From: Symsagittifera roscoffensis
Taxonomy: Eukaryota; Xenacoelomorpha; Acoela; Convolutidae
Assembly (NCBI RefSeq): GCF_963678635.1
Contig: NC_087069.1
Coordinates: 42,183,883 to 42,247,882, forward strand
Reading direction: 5' to 3'
Length of the DNA stretch: 64,000 bases
Below are positions 13,793 through 23,550 of this stretch, one piece after another (positions within the stretch are counted from its first letter, which is position 1; every line of letters starts with the position of its first letter). The notes below the pieces were generated by a model. The model saw only the letters and a program-made list of their open reading frames with translations, was not told the DNA's origin and ran no database searches. Position numbers and translations under genes: made by a program.

Positions 13793-14760
13793 TTGTATTT
13801 TGACGATTTAAATATTAATCTTTATCATTTTTTTTTTCATTCCAAAATTATTAAGATGGGCGTTGAATTTCACAAGCAAATAAAATGGGAAATTTTGGTT
13901 TTTGACAAAAAGAATCATGAAGGAAAATCGTCGAAGTACTTTGGACGTACGTGTAATAGTTCTCTTGTAGTTTGTCTATGCCAATTTATTGTCAGATTTT
14001 TAATACTAGCATTAGAAATTGTTCGGATAATGCTATTCTCTACATGTGAAGAAACAACAGTAAGGGTAGCAGTTTTATCAAGTACAGTTTGATATATTTT
14101 ACCTATTCCAAAGAACAATTTTTTATTTCGCTAGTTGGTCCAAGTGGATATGGTAAATTGCATTTTAGTTTGATTGTTTTAAAATTGGTACGTTTCAACC
14201 AAAAAATGTTCCTTTTTTGTCATTCTTGTCAACCTCTTTATGAACAAATGCAAGAAAAAACAATAAATTTATCAAAGCATTTAACTTTGAACTGATTGAA
14301 AATCTTCCCAAAAATGAAACAAAACACTTTTTAATATTTGATGAATCATGTGAAGAAATTTCAGTTTCCAAGCAGTTTGTAAAAATTGCAACCGCTGGAA
14401 GACACAGGGGACTGAATACAGTATTTAATAAGCATAATTAGGTTATTCAAAGCAAATTGGGAAGACTTGTAAAATAAAAAGAAAACACACATAGTTTTTT
14501 TGAAGTCACCAAGAGCTGTTTTACAAATCAATCCATTAAGTCAACAATTAGGTCTCGGGTCTCAAATAAAAGATAGTTATCAAAATTCAAAATGCAACAT
14601 CTATTCCTCATTATCATTTACTCATTGACTTAACTCAAAAAACAGTTGATTCGCTAAGATGTTGCAAACAGCGGTTCAGTTCCATCAAAATTTTATGTAC
14701 CAGAAGGAAGAGAAACAGAAGTTTTCGGACCATGAGCACACAATAAGTCTCTTTACTCAC
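13793..14760 (+). pseudogene. FtsK/HerA-type genome-packaging ATPase remnant
   Basis: A plus-strand segment contains a P-loop at 14137-14157 (GPSGYGK), about 55 codons later a Walker B-like stretch FLIFDESCEE at about 14328-14359, then ATAGRHRGLNT and, after a further frameshift, SPRAVLQINPLSQQLGLG. This order matches the packaging ATPases of Polintons, adintoviruses and relatives, which pump DNA into the capsid. The residue after the P-loop lysine is Leu instead of the usual Thr or Ser, so the nucleotide site itself is damaged. At least three frameshifts or stops interrupt the frame. An open segment at 13793-14092 just upstream may be its degraded N-terminal part, but I cannot align it. The integrase remnant follows on the same strand. 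Confidence 0.65.
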
Positions 14761-14779
14761 AATATTTCAATTACATTCC

Positions 14780-14995
14780 AAAAAAATTTTAAAAAACTAT
14801 TTATCCTCCATTGCGCAAAAGTTTGATTTAGTTTCACAGCGAATGTCTTTCAAATTGTTTAAGAGGGGAACTGCATAATCTCCGAAAAGTAGACGTAGTA
14901 AAACTTCGATGAGAAATATCAGAACTCAGACGAAGAAGAACTTCACTGCATAAAAGCAAAACTGCTTTAAGATGGCTTACAACTGATATCTCTTA
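14780..14995 (+). pseudogene. Basic, helix-rich coding remnant
   Basis: Between the ATPase and integrase remnants, a plus-strand frame reads a basic, helix-like stretch including DVVKLR and, after a TGA, EISELRRRRTSLHKSKTA. It is broken by several stops. Its position within the structural-gene side of the element suggests a small element-encoded protein, perhaps DNA-binding or coiled-coil. I do not recognise a family. Confidence 0.25.
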
Positions 14996-15237
14996 TAACT
15001 TGTTTATTCATTAAACGATTTTCATAGTATGAATTAATTTGAAATAAATCCTCACTCAGTTTATCAATGATAAGGAATACTTCCACAGAAAACATAAAAT
15101 GGAACAAAAGCAAGAAAAAGTGGATGTTGCAGCAAGAAATTTTGATTCTTTTTACAGCACTGTAAACTGAACGTTGAAAATAAGCAACAACAAGCATCTT
15201 ACTGATTTAATTTTGAGATCCCCTAGATTTAGATTGA

Positions 15238-15350
15238 TTCAATCAATTACAATATCATATTAAAAACTCGAGACACTATCATATTAGATAATCGAGACAT
15301 ATTAGATATCCATCATATTAGATGATCGATATTACATAATCGAGACGCCG
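15238..15350. repeat. Short degenerate tandem repeat (ATCATATTAGAT / ATCGAGAC)
   Basis: Four imperfect copies of a motif of about 20-27 bp built from ATCATATTAGAT and AATCGAGAC. It lies just upstream of the integrase remnant. Confidence 0.6.
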
Positions 15351-15479
15351 ATTTACAAGATATTTACTTTATCATTTTGAAAGCAACTCAAATTCCACCT
15401 GAAAACCTGAAAAATCAGGTCTTAACAGAATGTATTCTGGAGGTAAGGTTTTGTGCAAAATTTGAGTAAAGCAAGCGGT

Positions 15480-16150
15480 TAATCAAAAAAAAAACTAGAA
15501 CCATTTTTGTAAACCAAGACATCGTATGCTAAGTTTGATTCACCAATCAGACGTTTCCGAAGACTTCAAAGTTTTCTAATTATATCAAGGAAACTTGTTG
15601 TACGGGCTTGGCTTTTGTAGACAAACTAGCAAATCAAAACAAGGAAGTCAATCAATTATTGGTTGTTGTTGATATTTTTTCGCAATTTTGCTCGCAGTTT
15701 TTTGGCGAGTCCGAAACAATGAAAACAAAATACCCCATACACATTTTGCATGCTTTAAAAAAAATTGTTTATTGAAAAAACACTCCTTAAAAATTTTATG
15801 TTGATAAAGGAGCAGAATATTGGGGGACTTTCAAAAAATTTTGCAAGAAGAAATACATTGAAGTTTCCTCAACAATGAGTCAAACAAAAGCTGCATTCAA
15901 TAAAACACAAAACATACCGCTGCATAGAAGATGATTGTGAAAATTTCGTTTGCAAGTTACCTCAATTTGTGTCTACAGTGAAATATCGGTTAATAGATAT
16001 ATTCAGAAATCACCTAGAGATTTAAAGAATATTATTTTCCTCTCAATTCTGTACAAAAAATCTCTAACAAAGTATAAGAGATAGAGTGCAAGTTTCTTTT
16101 TCGAATGAAAATGTTGGCCATACCTAAAAAAACCTCCGACCTACATCATC
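15480..16150 (+). pseudogene. Retroviral-type (rve) integrase remnant
   Basis: A plus-strand frame near 15608-15640 reads LAFVDKLANQNKEV followed by LLVVVDIFSQF, the usual setting of the first catalytic Asp of rve integrases. About 60 codons further, at 15796-15830, YVDKGAEYWGTFKKF provides the second Asp with the downstream G-E pair. A later stretch, KAAFNKTQN, stands where the third acidic residue (Glu) is expected and seems to have lost it. The peptide KSPRDLKNI lies further downstream at about 16006-16032. This is the c-integrase type found in Polintons and adintoviruses, also called Ginger/retroviral-like. It would have inserted the element's DNA. Multiple stops and frameshifts make it non-functional. 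A stand-alone LTR retroelement is unlikely because no reverse transcriptase or gag remnant lies beside it. Confidence 0.7.
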
Positions 16151-16258
16151 AAAACTCATCAAAACTCTGGGAAAACTTCATTAAAAAAAGAGCTGAAAAA
16201 TGTTTAGATTAAAGTCAAATCATTTTTCAAGTTAATTTTCTATCGATCTGTTGTTTTG

Positions 16259-16312
16259 GTTACTCTTGAGCTAGTTTCTTATGAGCTAGTTTCTATTGAG
16301 CTAGTTTCTAAC
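16259..16312. repeat. Triplicated 16-17 bp motif GAGCTAGTTTCT
   Basis: The motif GAGCTAGTTTCT occurs three times in a row with spacing of 16-17 bp. It is a local slippage-type expansion between the integrase and capsid remnants. Confidence 0.8.
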
Positions 16313-16329
16313 AAATTTATTAACTGTTA

Positions 16330-16894
16330 CCCAAAAAAGAGTCTTACTTTTCTTACAATTTTTCTATCCGAGCGAACACATTTGAAAGTAGAATAGGAGA
16401 TTGCTATTTCAGAAATATCATACCCTGTTTTGTACAAACTATTACTGAGGGAAAAAAGACATTCGTAGATGGTAGAGAAAGTTCTGAGGAGAAAAGAACG
16501 ATTGAAGCGATGCATATTGAACCAGGATTGAATCCAATTATTGTTGATTTATTGGTAGCCACGAAAAACAAAATTCGATAACGTCTAGCTGCTCAAGTCT
16601 TTGAGTTTAGCGAAACATGTTTCAGTAGATAAAATTACACCGAAGATAGCCGTTCAATTACCTGAAGATTATTCAAGGTTTATTATTCAAAATTCTGGTT
16701 TGAGTCACGTTTTTGTTTGCAAAAACGCAACATTTTTGCGAAAGTTGCGGTATCAAAACAGTACCGAAACAATTAGGAGGTGGAAAAAAAGAAATCCAAG
16801 TGTAGAACTAGTGAAACCAGATCCATTTCTCGAAAAAGTAGATCGAAAACCAGTTGCTCTCGCAAAGAACTTTTTGACCATTTTGATTGAGTAG
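16330..16894 (+). pseudogene. Minor-capsid (penton)-like protein remnant
   Basis: A plus-strand open stretch at about 16350-16580 (with TITEGKKTF and MHIEPGLNPIIVDLL) ends in a stop. It is followed by a second stretch at 16601-16894 with VDKITPKIAVQLPEDYSR and SGLSHVF. Position between integrase and major-capsid remnants, and general resemblance, point to the second structural protein (penton/minor capsid) of Polinton- or adintovirus-like elements. At least one frameshift separates the pieces, and the start is not identifiable. Assignment is less secure than for the ATPase, integrase or major capsid remnants. Confidence 0.45.
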
Positions 16895-16969
16895 AAATCA
16901 AATTTTCCGTAGGGAGCTTATAGAAATTCTTCGCTGGAGTTTTTTGATAAAGTCCCAAGATTGGCAACA

Positions 16970-17800
16970 ATGATGTCATCTTACACGCAAGAAGTAATTC
17001 CCAGTTATTCTCTAGATGAAAGTAGTTTTGAGTTTGATTTTGAAACGCATCGTAATCTCTTCTTGGATATGGTGGATACCCATTTTATTTTAAAGCTTCA
17101 ATTACTCAAGGGAACGTTATTTGATGCTTTAATGAGAGAAAACGCGGAAAATAAATCAAAAACCGAGGATGATTCAGATGAGGAACCAGAACCTATCTTA
17201 ACCAAAAAAAATCTCTAAATGTGGAGTTAACAAAACAATTGCTTAACAACGCCAATGGTTCAAACAATGCAACCTAGTACTTTCTCTATTCTCCAATTGT
17301 GAAATTAACAAAACAACGGTTCAACAACGCTAATTTAAAAAAAAACAATGGTATACAACGCCAATGGATTATATCCTCATAAGGCACCCAATATGCAACG
17401 AATTCAACTCGTTGGCAGTGACTAAGAAACGAACACTTGCTTGTCATGGATACAGTTTCGGAGAAATTTCAGATGCATTTGCTATGCATCCGTTCACTGA
17501 TAAAGCAAATTCCTTAGGAATACGGATAACTCTTCAACTCTTCAACTCTAAGGTACGCTCGCGATTGAATTGATTACTAGCGAAAAGTTATTATTGACAT
17601 ACACCGAAGTTCGAAATAAACTAATTCGAACTAGACCTGATTTTTATTTTCTATCTGATATTGCAAATATCAGGCTGAAAATTGATGATTGTTCAGTGTT
17701 CCAATTTCCCTATGAGTCAGAAACCGAAGTGATAGTATTGGGATAAAGAGTATCAAATATTCGAAAGGACAAATTTGGAACAGGCGCTAAAGAGTTAACT
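16970..17800 (+). pseudogene. Major-capsid-like (jelly-roll) protein remnant
   Basis: An ATG pair at 16970-16975 opens a frame to 17218 with the peptides LDESSFEFDFETHRNLFLDM, THFILKLQLLKGTLFDAL and an acidic run (DDSDEEPEP). Further pieces of the same protein follow in changing frames: MVYNANGLYPHKA near 17349, ACHGYSFGEISDAF near 17430, an internal segment with LIRTRPDFYFLSD near 17620, and a C-terminal piece with TEVIVLG at about 17728 ending in a stop. I recognise the series as the major capsid protein of Polinton/adintovirus-like elements found widely in invertebrate genomes. The distance between the last two pieces is much too short, so a central part of the gene is deleted. It would have formed the virion shell. 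Confidence 0.65.
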
Positions 17801-19130
17801 TTTATCGTGTTTTCAGGTTCCTATGAAAAAATTGGAAATTTTTTAGAAGTTTTTATTGTTTTTGTCTCAGTACTATCTATATATATATACTTTTCGGATC
17901 TAATTTTCCAGAAAAAGTGGGCAATGATTGCTGTACAATTTAAAATCCAAAATTTTCTTCATCCTAGACTGTAAATTAGTGTTCTTCATCATTTTTCCAC
18001 TTCATGCGACTTGTGTAAAGAACTTTGTTGATTCAAAACCCTAATGCACCTTAGTCAATAAATTTTACTTTTTAATCCTAAGCTGCAATAGCTAACTATC
18101 AGTTTCTTGGTTTTCAAATGTAAATCGGTTAACAATTGCAAAATTGGATAATTTAATTGTAAAAAACATCGAAAGAATTCCTCAGCTCAGGTTAAAGTGA
18201 ATGGGATCTTACCCTCTGATAAAACACTTCAACTAACAAAATGCCTTTTTGCAATCATCAACTCAGAATGCTTCCCAGAAAAGTACAAAAAACTGATTTT
18301 TTGTTTTTGATTTTACGCAGTTTATTCGGCATTTCTTCTTGTTAATTTCTTCCTGAATAATGTTCATTATGTGCTGGTTTTAAATTTTATAAGCAATTTT
18401 TATGTAAATTTGTAGTTGTTCTTATTTGTAAGTATATATGATTGCAGTAAATTTATTTAACGATGAAGAACTTGATTTTTCTAAGTTTCAGTAGGTTTCA
18501 GGATAGCTTCAGCTAGATAGAAGACAGAGTGCTGTTTCAATGATGATTAAAGAGTCCTGAAGATAGTTTATGCTTCAAATTATACCAAATTTTATCAGGT
18601 TTTGACGTTATTTCGAAAAAAAATACCCTTTTTTTTGAAAAAAAAAGTCGCAATTTTTGCCAATAAACTCTTACCATTGAATTACCATGAAACAAAAAAC
18701 ATAAAATAGTACATTCATCTGACAATCTTTTCTGATTACACCATTGTTATTTACCAATAAGAAAAAGCGCGCCAGAGTTTTTGCGAAAAAACTAGACATT
18801 TTCTCACAAACTCTAAAAAAATACCGTTTTTCTTACCATTCTATTGCCATCACACTGAAACCTTGGCAAGTATATTCTCAATCTTATTGCAATGTTGACA
18901 CTATACCTAATGCTAATACATAGCATGGCGGAACCGAAATCTATAACATATCTTAATACATGTGGTCCGCTATGGACCACCCCCCTCCCCATTTTAGCTC
19001 CAAAATCTACTACTGCTGACCTAAGATCTAATTAACCCCCTTTGTTGCTCTAACCCTCAAAAATTAACGAATAAAAAATTCATAGCAGTGTTCTGCGGCA
19101 ATTTCTTTTAGTTTATTCATTCACTGATGA
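17801..19130. other. Spacer between two decayed elements
   Basis: No gene seen. A short TA run lies near 17877-17889. At 18963-18979 there is a perfect small hairpin (TGGTCC, loop GCTAT, GGACCA) next to a C-rich stretch. The right end of the virus-like element may lie in this spacer, but no terminal repeat is visible by eye. Confidence 0.4.
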
Positions 19131-20239
19131 AAAATTCAAACCTTGAAGTTGAATACTTTTAATTGATTATATTAAACAACCTACCAGATTTAATGACAAA
19201 CATCCCCAATAATCCATAGTTAGTGATGCTATCAAGAGTTTGTTTAATTATGATTGATTTATATTCTGAAGAACTTTCTCAAAAAAACACAATTCCTTCG
19301 AAGACCGGTTGATCTTGGCAAAAATGTATAATAATTGCTGTTCGCTCATGCGCACTATGTTGGGAGCAGTTGGGTTTGCTAACCACTCTTGTGATCCCAA
19401 TTGTGAATAGGTTATAACTGAAGCTCGAAACAGAAAATTCAAGCTTGATTTGCTAAAAACCATTGAGCCACAATCAGAAATAACTCCGTTTTACGGACCT
19501 AACTCTTACGACGATGGTATGGCTTCATGTAAATGTCCCCACGACTAATGTTACAAGCTTCCTCATAGTTTCCCAGACGCAAAAAGTAGCTCTAATAATC
19601 AGATGAAAGTTGCTAAATCTTTGATACTTCGAAACCAGAGAATGAGGTTTATCAAAAAATCACACTATTTGAAAGCGAAAAAGGAAACTGTCGGATGAAC
19701 TTAGAGAGTATTCGTCTGACAGCTTTGTAAGTGTCAGTCCTTTTTATTCTGATTCAAGATCTGATCAAACCCCAGTCGATTCAAAATTGCAACAGGACAT
19801 TGAACTGGTCAATGATTTTAATGAAGCTCAACTTGAAATAAGTAAATGATTCCGAATCGGAAGCTGATGTTAATCGATTGGTTTCTTGACACAGTATCGA
19901 GAAATGGTCTTGTATTTTCACCAATTGATATGTTGGACAATTATCTAGATACCTATGAGCTTTCTAGTAGTGGAGTCTCAGATGATAACAATTAAAGACT
20001 GCCTATACCATCAAATCTCGTTCTTTGCGCGAATGCTAGTGTTGCACGCTATGGTGCATCTGATGCAGAAGCAACTAACTGGTTAAAATTAATACGAACT
20101 GCTTTTCCTGTTTTAAAACTATCAACAATCAATATCGACAAAAGAGATCATGACATGTTTCTCCACGCTATCTGGGATAGGGCAGCGTTGGCAATTAGAT
20201 TTCTTTTCTGAACTCAAAGAATTAGTTACTACAAAGTTA
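19131..20239 (+). repeat. Tandem duplication, copy 1 (1,109 bp)
   Basis: This segment is followed immediately by a second copy at 20240-21348. The period is 1,109 bp and the copies differ at roughly 14 positions that I can see, so about 98-99% identity by eye. The copies share in-frame stops in the SET-like coding remnant they carry, so duplication came after the gene had decayed. Confidence 0.9.
19300..20220 (+). pseudogene. SET-domain remnant plus transposase N-terminal part, copy 1
   Basis: On the plus strand around 19345-19560 the frame reads GAVGFANHSCDPNCE, an in-frame TAG, and then further residues ending in EITPFYGPNSYDDG and CKCPHD before another stop. NHSCDPNC, the EIT-FYG block and a following C-x-C are the C-terminal half of a SET domain with a post-SET cysteine motif, the lysine-methyltransferase fold. 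The spacing resembles the SUV4-20/KMT5 branch, but this is tentative. Further along, about 19700-20220, acidic and Ser-rich frames and a segment with LPIPSNLVLCANASVARYG look like the N-terminal part of the transposase that follows. Two stops in the SET part and later frameshifts show it is dead. Confidence 0.6.
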
Positions 20240-21348
20240 AAAATTCAAACCTTGAAGTTGAATACTTTTTATTGATTATATTAAAGAACCTACCAGATTT
20301 AATGACAAACATCACAAATAATCCATAGTTAGTGATGCTATCAAGAGTTTGTTTAGTTATGATTGATTTATATTCTGAAGAACTTTCTCAAAAAAACACA
20401 ATTCCTTCGAAGACCGGTTGATCTTGGCAAAAATGTATAATAATTGCTGTTCGCTCATGCGCACTATGTTGGGAGCAGTTGGGTTTGCTAACCACTCTTG
20501 TGATCCCAATTGTGAATAGGATATAACTGAAGCTTGAAACAGAAAATTCAAGCTTGATTTGCTAAAAACCATTGAGCCACAATCTGAAATAACTCCGTTT
20601 TACGGACCTAACTCTTACGACGATGGTATGGCTTCATGTAAATGTCCCCACGACTAATGTTACAAGCTTCCTCATAGTTTCCCAGACGCAAAAAGTAGCT
20701 CTAATAATCAGATGAAAGTTGCTAAATCTTTGATACTTCGAAACCAGAGAATGAGGTTTATCAAAAAAACACACTATTTGAAAGCGAAAAAGGAAACTGT
20801 CGGATGAACTTAGAGAGTATTCGTCTGACAGCTTAGTAAGTGTCAGTCCTTTTTATTCTGATTCAAGATCTGATCAAACCCCAGTCGATTCAAAATTGCA
20901 ACAGGACGTTGAACTGGTCAATGATTCTAATGATGCTCAACTTGAAATAAGTAAATGATTCCGAATCGGAAGCTGATGTTAATCGATTGGTTTCTTGACA
21001 CAGTATCGAGAAATGGTCTTGTATTTTCACCAATTGATATGTTGGACAATTATCTAGATACCTATGAGCTTTCTAGTAGTGGAGTCTCAGATGATAACAA
21101 TTAAAGACTGCCTATACCATCAAATCTCGTTCTTTGCGCGAATGCTAGTGTTGCACGCTATGGTGCATCTGATGCAGAAGCAACTAACTGGTTGAAATTA
21201 ATACGAACTGCTTTTCCTGTTTTAAAACTATCAACAATCAATATCGACAAAAGAGATCATGACATGTTTCTCCACGCTATCTGGGATAGGGCAGCGTTGG
21301 CAATTAGATTTCTTTTCTGAACTCAAAGAATTAGTTACTACAAAGTTA
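20240..21348 (+). repeat. Tandem duplication, copy 2 (1,109 bp)
   Basis: Second copy of the unit at 19131-20239. Its right end continues without a break into the transposase-like remnant (21350-22600), so this copy is the one joined to the original downstream sequence. Confidence 0.9.
20409..21330 (+). pseudogene. SET-domain remnant plus transposase N-terminal part, copy 2
   Basis: Copy of the previous remnant in the second tandem unit, with the same TAG directly after NHSCDPNCE and the same downstream TAA. This copy runs on into the transposase-like core at 21350-22600, suggesting the original order was SET-like domain, acidic linker, transposase. Confidence 0.6.
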
Positions 21349-21349
21349 A

Positions 21350-22600
21350 AAGAAACTTTAGATTACTAAAAAAACCGCAATAGCTCCTATGGTTTAAAAG
21401 TAAGCAACTGTGTCGGCAATGTATTGCGAACTCCTTATTTTGAACTCGGATAGCGTGGAGACTTTCAAACCTAAAACGAAATTTTTATGGCATGTTTGGT
21501 TGGCCATTGCTGATTTACCACCGGTATTGAGATGTATGTTCAAAAACATTGTTCTCTGCACATTATGGTACGAAAACAACAAGCCAGACTGGAATGAACT
21601 TTTCAAGGCAAACATGTTTCATTTTTATTAACTATCAATTAGTTCATTGATAGCGGCCCTTGAAAAATTTTTTGTTCATTTATTAATAGTTTATTTTTTG
21701 CCTCAGGAATTGAAGAAGCATCTTCAGATGAGTATTTACTCGGTTCGCTTCGAAGGAACTAGCTATCGCGTTTCTTTTTCAGTTGGAATTTTGGTTGCTG
21801 ACATACCTGCTACTGCTTCACTTTGAATATGCACCACCAACGAGCTAGAATTGGTTTTACTCTATGTTACGTCGAAACAGAGACCAAAGAAAAGATACTG
21901 TACCATTCGAAAGAAAGTTTCCCAGTGCGTGACTAATTAACTCACCATGAATACGTCCTGAAAGCCGAATTTGAAAATAAACCAGTGAAAGTAGTAAAAG
22001 GAAAAACTGAGCTTTCATCAAATCTAAAATGACTGCCTCTCACTGCAGCAGTCGGCAGCATGCATTAAGTGTACATGGGTGTAACAAAGGTCTTACTGAA
22101 GGTTGTTGCGGCGAAGACGGCGAAATCTGATTCACGTGAGATTGATAGTCTGGAATCATCGATAAAAGTAAGCTAACTTAAATGCTTAAAATTGATAAGA
22201 CAAGTTGATATTTGTTATTAACAGAAGACCTTGTTTTGCTTCAGCTAACCAGCAAAATCAAGAGACCAGTGCAGCCCCCATCTGAGGTAAAATTCTTCAA
22301 AGCCAACAAGTTCAAAGTCTGGCTGTTTTATTTTGGTCCGCTGCTGCTGAAAAAAAAGGCATATGCGTTCATCTTTGAGAGGTTTAGCATCTTAAGCTAT
22401 GCAGTAAGATTGATGATGATATCGGATAAATATGCCGCAGAAGCTGGCGAACTGATAAATGAGTTTTTAAAAAGAAACCGTAGATCAGTACACCAATATC
22501 GTGTTCTCCCCATATCTTCACGCGCTGACCCATTTGGCATGGCAGGCACATTTGGTCCACTCTGAGCGTGTTCATCGATGATGTTCGAGTCTGCTAACTA
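21350..22600 (+). pseudogene. Tnp2/CACTA-like transposase remnant
   Basis: Three blocks occur in order on the plus strand. Block 1 (21410-21631) contains IADLPPVLRCMFKNIVLCTL and KPDWNELFK, like the LPP-LR and KP-D block before the catalytic region of Tnp2-type transposases. Block 2 (about 21700-22040) contains FSVGILVADIPATASL, resembling the catalytic D-x-PA block, and continues after a frameshift to a Cys/His-poor counterpart of the usual zinc-knuckle stretch. Block 3 (22212-22565) contains SEVKFFKANKFKVWLFYFGP and a helical tail like the C-terminal domain of the same proteins. Frameshifts and stops separate the blocks. Assignment rests on block order and motif style; no search was possible. 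It abuts the left end of the large inverted repeat at 22656. Confidence 0.5.
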
Positions 22601-23091
22601 TTTACTCCAGTCGATGTTGGCAGGAGCTATTCCTTTACTACCCTTATCTGATACCCAAATTGCGTTAGAAAAATAAAATTGTTTGTAGACAACAGTTCAA
22701 TTTCGGTGGCCAAAAACTTTACAACTCAATCATGCATAATTTATTCAATTCAAAACTCTCCTGTAATTATCAGATTTGACATTTTATGTTCATTTGAACT
22801 AATTGTTTTGATAGGTATTGACATTTTATGTTCTTTTTGTATTTGTGAAACTTGACTCTTAAGAAAAAATTTTGTTGGCCCTTTCCTTTTCATAGCTTTT
22901 TCGTCTAAAATGCCAGATCTGTAAAAAAGTAAATTCCGTCTAATTTCGTTTTTGTAGTATCCGTCTAATTTGCTTATCGTCTAATTTCCTAGGCCCCCTT
23001 TTAAATAGTCGATTTTGTGACGTAACCGTTTTTGGCTAAAAATGTTGGCCTAAGTGCTTTTGCTTTCTCTTTTTTTAAAGAATGTTTTCTG

Positions 23092-23198
23092 ATTGTGACT
23101 GATTATTACTACACTCGCATAATGTTTCAAATGTCTCAAAATACAGTTGTGACTGATTATTACTACACTCGCATAATGTTTCAAATGTCTCAAAATAG
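23092..23198 (+). repeat. Tandem duplication of about 52 bp
   Basis: A segment containing GACTGATTATTACTACACTC and then GCATAATGTTTCAAATGTC is present twice head to tail. The same pair occurs in reverse at about 37590-37695 in the right arm, with one substitution in one copy. Confidence 0.85.
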
Positions 23199-23397
23199 CA
23201 CTGGAAGGTTCAAGAAAAAAATAAGTTTGCGGTCAGATCTGAACAGTCTTACAGGTTTTTTAAGGTTGTTCACCAAAAAGTGCACTTCTTGCAATTTTTC
23301 CCACTTTAAGGTGACTGAGTGAACCACAGGCGTGGATAATTCTCCAATTCTTTCTGAAATAAAGAAGTGTGATCAGGATACCTCTTCAGATAGGCCC

Positions 23398-23550
23398 CTG
23401 TAAGGCGGTCAAATTGATAACTATTTATATGATTGCGTATGGCGGTCAACTCTCATTATGTTTGTAGGCCTCGTATGACAGTCAACTAGTAACCTGTTTA
23501 TAGGCCTGCATTTGGTAGTCATTTAAAAAACTGCTAATAGGTCTCGGTTT
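23398..23550 (+). repeat. Degenerate tandem repeat with TAGGCC/GGTC motifs
   Basis: Three to four imperfect units of about 50 bp, each with a GCGGTCAA or CAGTCAAC block and a TAGGCCT block. The mirror copy lies at about 37245-37400. Confidence 0.6.

Larger units (their letters stand above)
4246..17800. mobile_element. Decayed Polinton/Maverick (adintovirus)-like element
   Basis: The interval contains remnants of the gene set that defines this class: family-B DNA polymerase (minus strand, 4246-8232), FtsK/HerA-type packaging ATPase, retroviral-type integrase, and minor- and major-capsid-like proteins (plus strand, 13793-17800). Integrase, protein-primed PolB, packaging ATPase and jelly-roll capsid genes together are the hallmark of Polintons and adintoviruses, which are usually 15-25 kb long and integrate with terminal inverted repeats and short target duplications. 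Every gene seen is broken by stops and frameshifts, so the copy is inactive. I could not find the terminal inverted repeats by eye, so the outer limits are only those of the outermost recognised genes. The middle (8.2-13.8 kb) shows no recognisable gene. That the two halves belong to one insertion is inferred from order and spacing. Confidence 0.7.

Noticed and set aside
15480..16150. Integrase remnant as part of an LTR retrotransposon
   Set aside because: No reverse transcriptase, protease, gag or LTR pair nearby, while ATPase, capsid and PolB remnants favour a Polinton-like source.
23398..23550. Regularly spaced repeats as a CRISPR array
   Set aside because: Degenerate units of varying length in a eukaryotic transposon setting, with no spacer-repeat regularity and no cas genes.
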